A DNA stretch of 64,000 nucleotides from CAZQHK01 sp964593455 (GTDB taxonomy: Bacteria; Muiribacteriota; CAYSPT01): NCBI GenBank assembly GCA_964593455.1, contig CAZQHK010000023.1, positions 1-64,000 on the forward strand, in the 5' to 3' direction. Below, piece by piece: positions 56,049 through 64,000 of the stretch. Under the pieces are notes generated by a model. It was given only the letters and a program-made list of their open reading frames with translations. It did not search any database and was not told the origin of the DNA. Each line of letters begins with the position of its first letter. Positions within the stretch are counted from its first letter, which is position 1. The position numbers and the translations under genes were made by a program.

Positions 56049-57744
56049 GCTTCTGTTCAATCTTTTTCCATGTGTCTCGCAGAGACACCGTTCGGTTGAA
56101 GATGAGTTTCCCATTTGTGGAATCAGGGTCGACACAGAAATAGCCGTGTCTCATAAACTGAAACAGGGTCCCTGGTTTGGCCCCTGACAGGGTTGGCTCA
56201 ATCCGGCACGCAAGTAAGATTTCCAGTGATTTGGCGTTGATGAACGTTTTGAAATCATCATCCTCTTCTTCCGCCGGATTACCGACCGTCAACAACCTGT
56301 CGTACAGACGGACTTCCGCCTCCTGTGAGTGAGGTTGCGAAACCCAGTGAAGTGTTCCCCGAACCTTCCTTCCGTCCGGAGCCGCCCCTCCGCGGGTTGC
56401 CGGATCGTAGGAGCAGTGAAGTTCGACTATCTCACCGGTGTTTTCATCTCTAACTACTTCCCGGCAGGTGATCAAATAAGCGTTTTTCAGGCGAACTTCC
56501 CGGCCTGGCGCCAATCGGAAAAATTTTCTTGGAGGGTTTTCATGAAAATCGCTCTGCTCGATGTAGAGGACTCGGGAAAAAGGCACTCTCCTGGTACCCA
56601 TGGTAGGATCTTCAGGATTGTTGACGATTTCGAACTCCTCGACCTGGTTCTCCGGATAATTGTCGATAATAACCTTCAGCGGTCTTAGAACAACCATTAC
56701 CCTGGGGGCCCGCCTGTTAAGATCTTCACGCAGACAATATTCGAGAAGGGCCATATCCACTGTACTTTTCTTTTTGGCCACGCCGATACGTTCGCAGAAG
56801 GTCTGTATCGATTCAGGCGTGTATCCGCGCCGGCGAAGTCCGGAAAGGGTTGGCATTCGGGGATCATCCCATCCGTTTACGTATCCTTCTTGCACCAATT
56901 GCAGTAGTTTGCGCTTGCTCATAACCGTAAAGGTAAGGTTAAGGCGGGCGAATTCGATCTGCCGGGGATGGTAGATTCCGAGTGTCTGACAGAACCAGTT
57001 GTACAGGGGCCGATGGTCCTCAAACTCCAGCGTACAGATGGAGTGGGTAATCTCTTCAATGGAGTCACTCTGTCCGTGCGCCCAGTCGTACATCGGATAG
57101 ATACACCACTTGTCTCCGGTTCTGGGATGCGACGCATGGAGGATGCGGTACATGACCGGGTCTCGCAAATTGAGGTTGGGAGAAGCCATGTCGATTTTGG
57201 CACGTAACGTCCGTGCCCCATCGGGAAACTCACCGTTTCTCATCTGTTCGAATATGGCTACATTCTCATCTAACGGACGGTCCCGCCAGGGTGAGTTTTT
57301 TCCCGGCTTCGTGAGAGTCCCCCGGTACTCTCTGATCTGCTCGGCGTTCAACTCACAAACGAACGCCTTACCAGCTTTCACCAACTGCACTGCCCAATCA
57401 TAGAGTTGATCGAAGTAATTGGATGCGTAATATTCGTGTTCTCCCCAATCGAAACCGAGCCAACGGACATCTTTCCTGATGGCATCTATATATTCCTGCT
57501 CTTCCTTGGTCGGGTTCGTGTCGTCGAAGCGTAAATGGCACCTGGCTCCCCGGGGAGCACGGGAATCGTACTCGCGGGCAATACCTAAATTCAGGCATAT
57601 GGATTTAGCGTGCCCGATGTGGAGATAGCCGTTTGGTTCAGGAGGAAAACGGGTTATAATCCTGGTGTGTTTACCGCTTTCGAGATCTTCATCAATTATC
57701 TGACGGATAAAATCATTCGCTGTAGGAGATTTAGTTTCAGTCAT
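56035..57744 (-). CDS. glnS: Glutaminyl-tRNA synthetase
   Basis: Directly charges tRNA-Gln. HIGH-type motif in FPPEPNGYLHIGHAKSICLN, RFDDTNPTKEEQEY, and KMSKS-type VMSKRKLLQL; the two C-terminal anticodon-binding beta-barrels are present (LRPLKVIIDNYPEN and ALLEYCLREDLNRRAPRVM region). 569 residues. ATG start with AAGGGA upstream. GlnRS is scattered in bacteria and commonly acquired by transfer; its presence beside a GltX suggests the amidotransferase route is not needed for Gln. tRNA-Gln is at 35.8 kb. Confidence 0.97.
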   Translation of the reverse strand: MTETKSPTANDFIRQIIDEDLESGKHTRIITRFPPEPNGYLHIGHAKSICLNLGIAREYDSRAPRGARCHLRFDDTNPTKEEQEYIDAIRKDVRWLGFDWGEHEYYASNYFDQLYDWAVQLVKAGKAFVCELNAEQIREYRGTLTKPGKNSPWRDRPLDENVAIFEQMRNGEFPDGARTLRAKIDMASPNLNLRDPVMYRILHASHPRTGDKWCIYPMYDWAHGQSDSIEEITHSICTLEFEDHRPLYNWFCQTLGIYHPRQIEFARLNLTFTVMSKRKLLQLVQEGYVNGWDDPRMPTLSGLRRRGYTPESIQTFCERIGVAKKKSTVDMALLEYCLREDLNRRAPRVMVVLRPLKVIIDNYPENQVEEFEIVNNPEDPTMGTRRVPFSRVLYIEQSDFHENPPRKFFRLAPGREVRLKNAYLITCREVVRDENTGEIVELHCSYDPATRGGAAPDGRKVRGTLHWVSQPHSQEAEVRLYDRLLTVGNPAEEEDDDFKTFINAKSLEILLACRIEPTLSGAKPGTLFQFMRHGYFCVDPDSTNGKLIFNRTVSLRDTWKKIEQKLKRK

Positions 57745-57831
57745 GTGTTTTGGTCCCTTCTCAACATTCGTTCTTTGTTGACCTATCTCCGATATTTTAG
57801 CACATTCCCCTTTGTTTCGACATTGAGATTT

Positions 57832-57870
57832 ATGAGATTGATAACTGTAGAGATATCATTTCAATCTCAT
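57832..57870. repeat. Inverted repeat before the folD promoter
   Basis: ATGAGATTG (57832-57840) and CAATCTCAT (57862-57870) are exact inverted copies 21 bases apart, 17 bases upstream of the folD -35. Could bind a regulator of folD or of the divergent glnS. The same nine bases occur in the interleaved dyad of the first 454 bases. Confidence 0.35.
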
Positions 57871-57886
57871 CTCACGTATTCCTATA

Positions 57887-57916
57887 TTGAAGTTCTTCCT
57901 CGTAAAGTGTTATAAA
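57887..57916 (+). promoter_or_regulatory. folD promoter
   Basis: TTGAAG (57887-57892), 18-bp spacer, TATAAA (57911-57916). A start near 57923 lies downstream of the in-frame ATG at 57919 and so supports ATG 57949 as the folD start. Confidence 0.6.
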
Positions 57917-57948
57917 AGATGAATGTTACGGAAAGCGAGGTACTCGCA

Positions 57949-58839
57949 ATGGAAACTGTGATTCTCAGCGGAAAAGCTGTTTCCCGGGACATGAAAGGTG
58001 AAATGAAAATTGAGGTTGCTTCGCTTCAGGCCGAGCACGGTTTGACTCCCGGCCTGGCTGTTGTGCTGGTTGGTGAGGACTCTGCCTCGATTTCTTATGT
58101 TAAGGGCAAGAGGAGGGCCAGCCGGAAAGTCGGCATAAATTCTGACGTTTATCATTTTGAGCCTGATATCACCGAAGCAGAGTTGCTGAGCGTAATTGGG
58201 AAATTGAACGAGAACTCCGAGATACACGGTATCCTGGTCCAACTACCGTTGCCGTCCCATTTGTGTGAAAGCGTAATTCTCAACGCCGTGAAACCCGAAA
58301 AGGATGTTGACGGGTTGCATCCGGTCAACCTTGGCCGTTTGATCCGCGGCGAAGACGGATTTATTCCCTGTACACCTCATGGAGTGCAGCAACTCCTGGT
58401 CAGGAGCGGCCTCGAGATTCAAGGCCGGCATATTGTCATCGTCGGGCGAAGCATCCTGGTGGGAAAACCTCTGGCTGCTCTTCTTCTGCGCAAAATACCT
58501 GGTGGAAACGCTACCGTTACCATATGTCATACCGGCACTCGTGACCTGACTCGGTATACCCGGCAGGCTGATATACTGGTAGTGGCCGCCGGCCGGCCTC
58601 ACACAGTTACCGCCGACATGGTTTCTGAAGGTACCGTGGTGGTTGATGTCGGAGTTAACCGGGTAGACGACGAGTCCAGCAAAAAGGGGTACCGCTTGAT
58701 TGGAGACGTGGACTTTGATTCGGTGTCTCTAAAAGCTAGCGCTATAACGCCTGTTCCCGGCGGGGTGGGACCTATGACCATCACGATGTTATTGTATAAC
58801 ACGATACTGGCGGCCAAGAGAGCACGAGGTTTAGCCTAG
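57949..58839 (+). CDS. folD: Bifunctional methylenetetrahydrofolate dehydrogenase/methenyltetrahydrofolate cyclohydrolase
   Basis: Interconverts 5,10-methylene- and 10-formyl-tetrahydrofolate. YVKGKRRASRKVGI (catalytic Lys region), GILVQLPLPSHL, EKDVDGLHPVNLGRLIRG, IVGRSILVGKPLAALLL and PVPGGVGPMTI are all present. 296 residues from ATG 57949, which follows GAGG and lies downstream of the promoter. The 3' end overlaps the convergent ABC gene by 4 bases. Confidence 0.97.
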   Translation: METVILSGKAVSRDMKGEMKIEVASLQAEHGLTPGLAVVLVGEDSASISYVKGKRRASRKVGINSDVYHFEPDITEAELLSVIGKLNENSEIHGILVQLPLPSHLCESVILNAVKPEKDVDGLHPVNLGRLIRGEDGFIPCTPHGVQQLLVRSGLEIQGRHIVIVGRSILVGKPLAALLLRKIPGGNATVTICHTGTRDLTRYTRQADILVVAAGRPHTVTADMVSEGTVVVDVGVNRVDDESSKKGYRLIGDVDFDSVSLKASAITPVPGGVGPMTITMLLYNTILAAKRARGLA

Positions 58840-59912
58840 AAAAGGTGAATTGCTTCAGGTGGGATCCTGACCAGTATCTCCAGGCCTGGTTTTAATTCCT
58901 TTTCGTTTATCTCGCGCTGTGACAGATGCGCGAAGGCCTTGAGACCAAAGGTGATACGTACCTGTTTATGCGATCCGTACTCCTCTATCCTGACTATTTT
59001 GCCTTTGAATGTGTTTTCTTTCCAAGCCCACCCGTGTTTTTTCAGGGGGAGAATCTCTATATCCTCAGCGCAGACCATCAGATGTGCGGCGGAGGGGGAC
59101 TCGCGCTCTACAGTTAGTGATACCGGTTGCCCTGCGGCCGTTGTTTCTTCTTGTGAGGCGGCGGCAAGCACCTTTGTTCCTTTGCGGCCGGCCACGCGAA
59201 AGATGTTCTGATGACCGAGAAAACGGGCTACCTCTATCTTGGGTGGAGTTCTGAATATTGATTCAGCGGATCCCGCCGCGCAAAGCTCACCGTTTATCAT
59301 TACCGCTATCCGATCGGCCAGACGTGATGCTTCTCCAAAATTGTGGCAGACATGGATGGTTGGGCATCCGAGGCCGTCATGGAGATTTTTCATTTTTTTC
59401 TCCAATAGATCCCTCCGCATTGGATCGGTGGCTCCCAATGGCTCATCCAAAAGCAAAAGATCCGGTTCGGATATAACTGCCCGGGCCAGGCAGATAATCT
59501 GGCGTTCACCACCGCTGAGACCGTCGATAGAGCGGTTGATGAGATGTTTAATATCCAGGTAGTCCGTAATTTCCTCGACTCGTTGCCCTATTTCATTTTT
59601 GGTAAGACCTTTCATAAGCAGTCCGTACACGATATTATCTCTGACAGACATGTGTGGAAAAAGAAGATGGTCCTGATGGACCAGAGCGAAATTCCTCCGC
59701 TCGGGAGGAAGAGTGGCAAATTCAGTTCCATTCACCTGTATTGAGCCGCTTTCTGGGGAGCGAAACCCCGCTAAGGTTTCCAGCAGCATGGTTTTACCCG
59801 AACCCGTGGGTCCTAACAGTACCAGGTATTCGTTGTCCTTTACTTCCAGATGGCCGCAAAAAATAGTAAAAGTACCGGCTGAAATTCTGAGGTTGTTGAG
59901 AACTATGGTCAC
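58836..59912 (-). CDS. ABC transporter ATP-binding protein, oxyanion type (Mod/Tup/Wtp)
   Basis: 358 residues. Walker A GPTGSGKTMLL, Q-loop region, signature LSGGERQIICLARA, Walker B DLLLLDEPLGATDP, H-loop HVCHNFGEA, then a C-terminal TOBE/MOP-like domain (about residues 250-358) as in molybdate, tungstate and sulfate importers. GTG start overlapping the permease stop (GTGA). Probable substrate molybdate or tungstate; sulfate or another anion is not excluded. Convergent with folD. Confidence 0.88.
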   Translation of the reverse strand: MTIVLNNLRISAGTFTIFCGHLEVKDNEYLVLLGPTGSGKTMLLETLAGFRSPESGSIQVNGTEFATLPPERRNFALVHQDHLLFPHMSVRDNIVYGLLMKGLTKNEIGQRVEEITDYLDIKHLINRSIDGLSGGERQIICLARAVISEPDLLLLDEPLGATDPMRRDLLEKKMKNLHDGLGCPTIHVCHNFGEASRLADRIAVMINGELCAAGSAESIFRTPPKIEVARFLGHQNIFRVAGRKGTKVLAAASQEETTAAGQPVSLTVERESPSAAHLMVCAEDIEILPLKKHGWAWKENTFKGKIVRIEEYGSHKQVRITFGLKAFAHLSQREINEKELKPGLEILVRIPPEAIHLF

Positions 59913-60676
59913 TTGAGAGCCCTCCTCAGAATCATTTGCCGCAACAGGAAAAGAATGAGACTGACTGCTACCAGCAGCAGGGCCGGTGGCAGGGCACTCT
60001 GGAGACCGGTTGATTTAAACCGGTCGAATACCAACACGGGTATGGTAGGAGTGGCGTAGGTGATAATCATAACCGTCCCGAAAATCCCCACGCTCCGACC
60101 AAACATCAGTATACTCCCATTGACGATGGCGCGCAGGTTTAAGGGAAGAGAAATGGTAAGGAATACTTTCTGTGGAGAAGCACCGAGACTCCGGGCCATC
60201 ATTTCAAACCGTTCAATTTTTCCCATGAATCCGGCTACGGTGCTTTTGACAATGAATGGTACCCCGACAAAATACATACCCAGTACGATTCCGGCGGGAT
60301 TTTCATAAAGTTTTAAACCCAACCAGGCCAGGAAACGGCCGGTCATAGAGTTGCCGGAAATCATGAAGAATAAGGCAACACCGGCTACTACCGGCGGGAT
60401 GACGATGGGAACCTCAATCAGCGGTTCGAGTATTCTTCTTATTTGGGGACGGGCCTTGGCTAGAGTAAAAGAAAGAGGAAGCCCGGTAATAAGGCCGAGT
60501 ATGGTCGCCAGGATACCGCATTCGATGGTGAGTACTACAGATTTAATAACCTCTTTATCGGTTATACCGTCCACGAAGGTGTCTGCTCCCATAGATAGAA
60601 ATAGAAGCGTAATGGGGACGATCATAAGCAGAACAACGAAAATAGATACCAGCCAAAATATCGGCCCGGGTTTCAT
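59909..60676 (-). CDS. ABC transporter permease, oxyanion type
   Basis: 255 residues and about six membrane helices. The ABC-permease EAA loop is MMARSLGASPQKVFLTISLPLNLRAI. The N-terminal segment (PGPIFWLVSIFVVLLMIVPITLLFL) and the repeated Pro-Ile-Val-Ile-Pro-Pro pattern are those of ModB/TupB/WtpB proteins. The frame is open to 60787 inside the DUF115 gene, but ATG 60676 follows AAAGGTGA and a 4-base gap from the DUF115 stop. No substrate-binding protein gene is in the window. Confidence 0.88.
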   Translation of the reverse strand: MKPGPIFWLVSIFVVLLMIVPITLLFLSMGADTFVDGITDKEVIKSVVLTIECGILATILGLITGLPLSFTLAKARPQIRRILEPLIEVPIVIPPVVAGVALFFMISGNSMTGRFLAWLGLKLYENPAGIVLGMYFVGVPFIVKSTVAGFMGKIERFEMMARSLGASPQKVFLTISLPLNLRAIVNGSILMFGRSVGIFGTVMIITYATPTIPVLVFDRFKSTGLQSALPPALLLVAVSLILFLLRQMILRRALK

Positions 60677-60680
60677 GGAA

Positions 60681-62654
60681 TCACCTTTCTTCCTCACGGT
60701 TTTTCGGGATTTTCTTAGCAGCGTATTTCGATCGCATGGAGATAACCTGGTTTTTAAACCTGGTGAGCCGCATCTCCACCAGGTCATTAAGCTTTATGAG
60801 CATGGAGAGCAAGTGGCCCTGTTCGTTCTTCCACGAAATTGCTTGATGAAGGCTCTGTATGTTCATATTTTGCGTTCTTTTCAACGCATACTTGAAAAGC
60901 ATGGGTTGTAGAACGAACCGCGCCAGGCATGGTTGTACTCCTACCGGCTCTATGGTGTGGAAGACAGAGTGAAGCATCGTAGTAATATTGTTTGAACTGG
61001 TTTTCCAGATGACACTCATTTTCCCTGTTTTGGCTGCTTTATCCAGGCTTTTGGAAAGGCTCTTTATCCCCAGGTCAGCTTTATCGAATAAGGAACGGAT
61101 CCGTTTGACAGTTGCTATCTCTGTTTCGATAGCTCGTTCCAAATTTTTCAGACGTTTCACCGCTCGTTTGAAAAAGAGATCGTCGTTTCTCCGGCACACT
61201 GTCATGAACGGTTCCGGTCGTGGACCCCGGCAGTGTTTGGCCAGGGCTTCCGGCAGAGTCATGTTGACCGTTCCCTTTATCAGGGCCCCCTGTTCTTTGA
61301 CATCGATTACGGGAACGTTGGTACGTGCCACTTCCACCTCGAGCCACTGTTTGAATAGCCACCAGTCATGACGGGTCTGGACCGATCCTCCCCCGATGGC
61401 GGGAATCTCAAGCTTTCCTTCTTCCATTCCAGGGGAGATACCGTCTCGTACGTCGTCTTCAGCGGTACACGTTTCCCGGTAGGTTCCGGAGGTGTAGCTG
61501 AGGCCGCTTTCATTGTACGAAAGGTCCTGTCCGGCAAGGATAATGGGGTTACATCCGAGGGCCCGGGCGGTACTGAAGGTCATGTGCGCGACGGAAAAAC
61601 CGCAATCCAGAACAGACATGAGTCCCAAAGCTTTGGCTATCCAGCGTTCAAAATAGATAGCTGACCTGAAGGAGAAGAAGGTTCGGGCGGGGAAGCGCTC
61701 GGGTATTTTGACGTCTACTACCGGTTGGGCGACCAGGCTGACCTGCGGCGGAATGTCCACGTTCTTATAGAACAGATCATAGACTATATCACCCCGTTCA
61801 AGCGTGAATACCAGGTGGGGAACGATACCTTCCCGGAGTAGTTTTCCGAGAGTCGTATCGGCGCTCAGGATAAGGACCTGGTTTCTGTCGAGACTCTTGA
61901 GAGCGGGTATTTGTTGATCGAGAGAAGGTCCGGCCATACACATGATCGCCGGCCGGTCTGACAGTGTTCCGAAGTATCTGGCGATGTCATCTGCGGCCAG
62001 CATTGTCCTGAGATTGGCAAAAGCGTTTTCGATTCCGATCAGTGTGTCGTTAGGATCGTTTCCGACCATGAAACAACTGTAACTGGCCGCATCGAAAAAT
62101 GATCTGCGGAGCCGGGTATAGAGAGCATCCAGGTGTCGTTTTAATATCGGGTTTTCAAATAACGCCAAAGAATTGAGGAATTGAGCCAGAGTAAGAGCGT
62201 GTTTCTGAAACGCAGCCTGTATAGCGGTCTCGGTACCCACGGCCCAGTACACGTTCTTCGCCCCTAATATCTCTTCACATGGAATAGTCTGAAGGACGCT
62301 CAGCATGAAGTCCGGCCGGGGGTCGACCACGATCACCACGGCTCTGTTATCCTTCCTGGCTATGATTTGCTTGAGTTCGTATCCCAGCGCGAAACCGAAC
62401 ACGATGAACAAAAAGGTTTTCTCGTAGTCGAAATGTCCTATTCTCTGAGCAGCTTCCTTAGTGGGATGATAACGGCTAATCAAGTAGCTTCGGCTGTTGT
62501 CTCCACCCTTGTACACACCGGTCCATTCTCCAGGCCCGCGCGCGGGCTCGACAATCAATTCCTCGTTTCTCCGTTCAGCGGCACGGATAATCGCCGCCGC
62601 TTCGGGATCAACAGTTTCAAGGGCTTTAAGGTTTCGCTCGAGAATCGCGCTCAT
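60681..62654 (-). CDS. Maf-like protein with DUF115 (motility-associated glycosyltransferase family)
   Basis: 657 residues. The DUF115 (MptE-like) core from about residue 200 to 420 includes RPAIMCMAGPSLDQQIPAL, LILSADTTLGKLL, and GQDLSYNESGLSYTSGT; a Cys-containing Rossmann-like segment precedes it (FGFALGYELKQII). Maf proteins transfer nonulosonic acids such as pseudaminic acid onto flagellin. With the PseG-like gene at 1.4 kb this suggests protein glycosylation with nonulosonate sugars. The genes are far apart and no flagellin is in the window. Start ATG 62654 with a weak ribosome-binding site. Confidence 0.8.
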   Translation of the reverse strand: MSAILERNLKALETVDPEAAAIIRAAERRNEELIVEPARGPGEWTGVYKGGDNSRSYLISRYHPTKEAAQRIGHFDYEKTFLFIVFGFALGYELKQIIARKDNRAVVIVVDPRPDFMLSVLQTIPCEEILGAKNVYWAVGTETAIQAAFQKHALTLAQFLNSLALFENPILKRHLDALYTRLRRSFFDAASYSCFMVGNDPNDTLIGIENAFANLRTMLAADDIARYFGTLSDRPAIMCMAGPSLDQQIPALKSLDRNQVLILSADTTLGKLLREGIVPHLVFTLERGDIVYDLFYKNVDIPPQVSLVAQPVVDVKIPERFPARTFFSFRSAIYFERWIAKALGLMSVLDCGFSVAHMTFSTARALGCNPIILAGQDLSYNESGLSYTSGTYRETCTAEDDVRDGISPGMEEGKLEIPAIGGGSVQTRHDWWLFKQWLEVEVARTNVPVIDVKEQGALIKGTVNMTLPEALAKHCRGPRPEPFMTVCRRNDDLFFKRAVKRLKNLERAIETEIATVKRIRSLFDKADLGIKSLSKSLDKAAKTGKMSVIWKTSSNNITTMLHSVFHTIEPVGVQPCLARFVLQPMLFKYALKRTQNMNIQSLHQAISWKNEQGHLLSMLIKLNDLVEMRLTRFKNQVISMRSKYAAKKIPKNREEER

Positions 62655-62848
62655 ATAGGGGATATTTTACCACAGCCCGGATTAAAAACCGGGACTGGTG
62701 TAAATCTTTTTGTCGGTAAAAACAGGCGATGAAATGGTATACTAGCGTACTTTATCGTTTAAATCTTTAGACGCGATGTTTCGTTGGAACTATACTACCG
62801 TTATAGCGCCGTCAAACTGACGGTGAAGAAGGGAGGCTGCAATAAGCT

Positions 62849-63838
62849 GTGCAAGCTGATGTCAAACAGATAGGAAAGCGTGTTGAAGAGGAAACCCAGG
62901 TGTTGTTCGATCTCAGGAAAGAGATCGAAAAAGTCATTGTCGGGCAACAGTATCTGATCGATAGGTTGTTGCTAGGATTGCTCTGCAGCGGGCATGTTCT
63001 CATCGAGGGCGTTCCGGGTCTGGCCAAGACCTTGACTGTCACTACCCTGAGTAAATGTATACGGGCTTCGTTCCAGAGAATACAGTTTACTCCTGATTTA
63101 TTGCCTGCCGATCTGGTAGGAACTTTGATCTACAATCCGCAAAGCGGAGAGTTCACTACTCGCCGGGGGCCGATCTTTGCTAATGTAATCCTGGCGGATG
63201 AAATCAACCGGGCGCCGTCAAAAGTCCAAAGCGCGCTCCTGGAGGCTATGCAGGAAAAACAGGTCACCATCGGGGAGGAGAGCCATCCTCTCGATGAGCC
63301 TTTTATCGTTTTGGCAACGCAGAACCCCATCGAGCAGGAAGGGACTTATCCGCTACCGGAAGCACAGATAGACCGGTTCATGCTTAAGTTGGAGGTCGGG
63401 TATCCAACCAAGGAAGAGGAACGCAAAATCGTTGACCGGATGGCCAGAAGCGCGCCGGTTGTCGATGTCCGGCCGGTCATGACGCCGGAAGATATCCTTC
63501 GCCTTCGAGCCCTGGCTGATGAAATCTATGTCGATGACCGGCTGGTAGACTACATTGTGGAGATTGTCAGCGCGACTCGCTCGCCGGGAGAGTACGGCCT
63601 TGATCTTGGTGAATATATTCGTTATGGAGCCTCTCCCCGGGCTTCGATCTATCTGACCATGGCCGCCCGGGGCCACGCACTTTTAGCTGGCAGGGGATAT
63701 GTCTCTCCCCAGGATATCAAGTCGGTGGGGCTTGATATCCTTCGACACCGGGTTATCCTGAGCTACGAAGCCGAAGCGGAGGAACGTACTCCGGAAGATA
63801 TTATCAAGACCATATTCGATCATATCGAAGTGCCCTGA
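62849..63838 (+). CDS. MoxR-family AAA+ ATPase
   Basis: 329 residues. Walker A GVPGLAKT, Walker B VILADEINRAPSKVQSALLEAM, sensor 1 LATQNPIEQEGTYPLPEAQIDRF, with the C-terminal winged/helical lid (GASPRASIYLTMAARGHALL). Chaperone-like ATPase that assembles with the downstream DUF58 protein. GTG start, GGGAGG about 12 bases upstream. Typical moxR-DUF58 gene pair. Confidence 0.95.
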   Translation: MQADVKQIGKRVEEETQVLFDLRKEIEKVIVGQQYLIDRLLLGLLCSGHVLIEGVPGLAKTLTVTTLSKCIRASFQRIQFTPDLLPADLVGTLIYNPQSGEFTTRRGPIFANVILADEINRAPSKVQSALLEAMQEKQVTIGEESHPLDEPFIVLATQNPIEQEGTYPLPEAQIDRFMLKLEVGYPTKEEERKIVDRMARSAPVVDVRPVMTPEDILRLRALADEIYVDDRLVDYIVEIVSATRSPGEYGLDLGEYIRYGASPRASIYLTMAARGHALLAGRGYVSPQDIKSVGLDILRHRVILSYEAEAEERTPEDIIKTIFDHIEVP

Positions 63839-63900
63839 TATAATCCTGCCTGTTTGTTTCTATTGTAAGTACCCGGTAGCTTTGAGAGGAGAATTCATCT

Positions 63901-64000
63901 GTGATTCCGCGAGAACTGGTGCGGAAAATACGTCGGATCCAGATTTACACCAATCGTGTGGTTAATGATGTACTGGCCGGTTCCTACCACAGCGTGTTCA
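63901..64000 (+). CDS. DUF58 protein, 5' end only
   Basis: The gene runs off the window. GTG 63901 follows GAGAGGAG. The first 33 residues (start IPRELVRKIRRIQIYTNR, then VVNDVLAGSYHSVF) match the N-terminus of DUF58 proteins encoded after MoxR, which end in a VWA-type domain not visible here. Confidence 0.85.
   Translation, partial: MIPRELVRKIRRIQIYTNRVVNDVLAGSYHSVF

Noticed and set aside
60676..60787. Longer ABC permease N-terminus overlapping DUF115
   Set aside because: The extra 37 residues have no membrane or conserved character; ATG 60676 has AAAGGTGA at a good distance and follows the DUF115 stop.
1..64000. CRISPR arrays, prophage, insertion sequences, toxin-antitoxin pairs or a replication origin
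   Set aside because: No regularly spaced repeats, transposase, integrase, phage structural genes or DnaA-box cluster were seen in reading the window.

Overview
The window is a chromosomal segment, almost entirely coding, from a Gram-negative (diderm) bacterium that I cannot place in a named lineage. The diderm call rests on a BamA/Omp85 outer-membrane assembly factor, a Wza-like outer-membrane polysaccharide exporter and many Sec-exported TPR proteins. A GlpA/GlpB-like/DUF1667 redox operon suggests an anaerobic or microaerophilic life. Type IV pseudopilins, a PseG-like sugar nucleotide hydrolase, a Maf-like DUF115 protein and a possible FlgN-like chaperone hint at surface appendages and glycosylation. 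Real starts are often GTG or TTG behind good Shine-Dalgarno sequences, and in one case apparently CTG. No phage, insertion sequence or CRISPR array was seen.

Layout. 0-3.2 kb: non-coding leader, iolB, a PseG-like gene and two small genes (one FlgN/FliT-like). 3.2-6.4 kb (minus strand): plsY-gpsA and a RecB/DEDD-type nuclease. 6.5-10.8 kb: a short promoter-terminator transcription unit, a four-gene minor-pseudopilin operon and a divergent FHA gene. 11-24.5 kb: alaS, ruvX, aroA-cmk-rpsA, then gapA-STAS-pgk-tpiA-pepA. 24.9-28.1 kb: GlpA/GlpB-like/DUF1667 operon. 28.1-32.1 kb (minus): Wzc-like tyrosine autokinase and Wza-like exporter. 32.6-36.8 kb: lysS facing a tRNA-Gln/tRNA-Glu/gltX operon and a site-2 protease. 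36.9-38.6 kb (minus): bamA. 39-55.7 kb: a run dominated by TPR and signalling genes (1761-residue TPR protein, receiver-DUF2225 protein, Cache-only sensor, zinc-ribbon polytopic protein, two further TPR proteins, a receiver and a GAF3-PP2C-HATPase protein), with queA inside it and rsfS at its end. 56-64 kb: glnS (minus), folD, an oxyanion-type ABC transporter pair and a DUF115 protein (minus), moxR and the start of a DUF58 gene.

The strongest unexplained signal is a dispersed family of about 175-185 bp imperfect palindromes in intergenic space: full copies at 11060-11244, 24531-24711 and 32241-32417, and a half copy at 38805-38898. Two are close relatives (88 of 94 positions by hand). One copy probably lies in the untranslated leader of alaS and another starts at the last base of the pepA stop codon. 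Other points of interest are a ribosomal protein S1 with eight S1 domains, a probable CTG start that restores a receiver domain, a candidate short RNA at about 6533-6640, and a dispersed set of partner-switching parts (GAF3-PP2C-HATPase, a receiver, a distant STAS protein).

All calls come from reading the sequence and recalled family signatures. No database search, folding calculation or alignment program was run, and family names should be read in that light.
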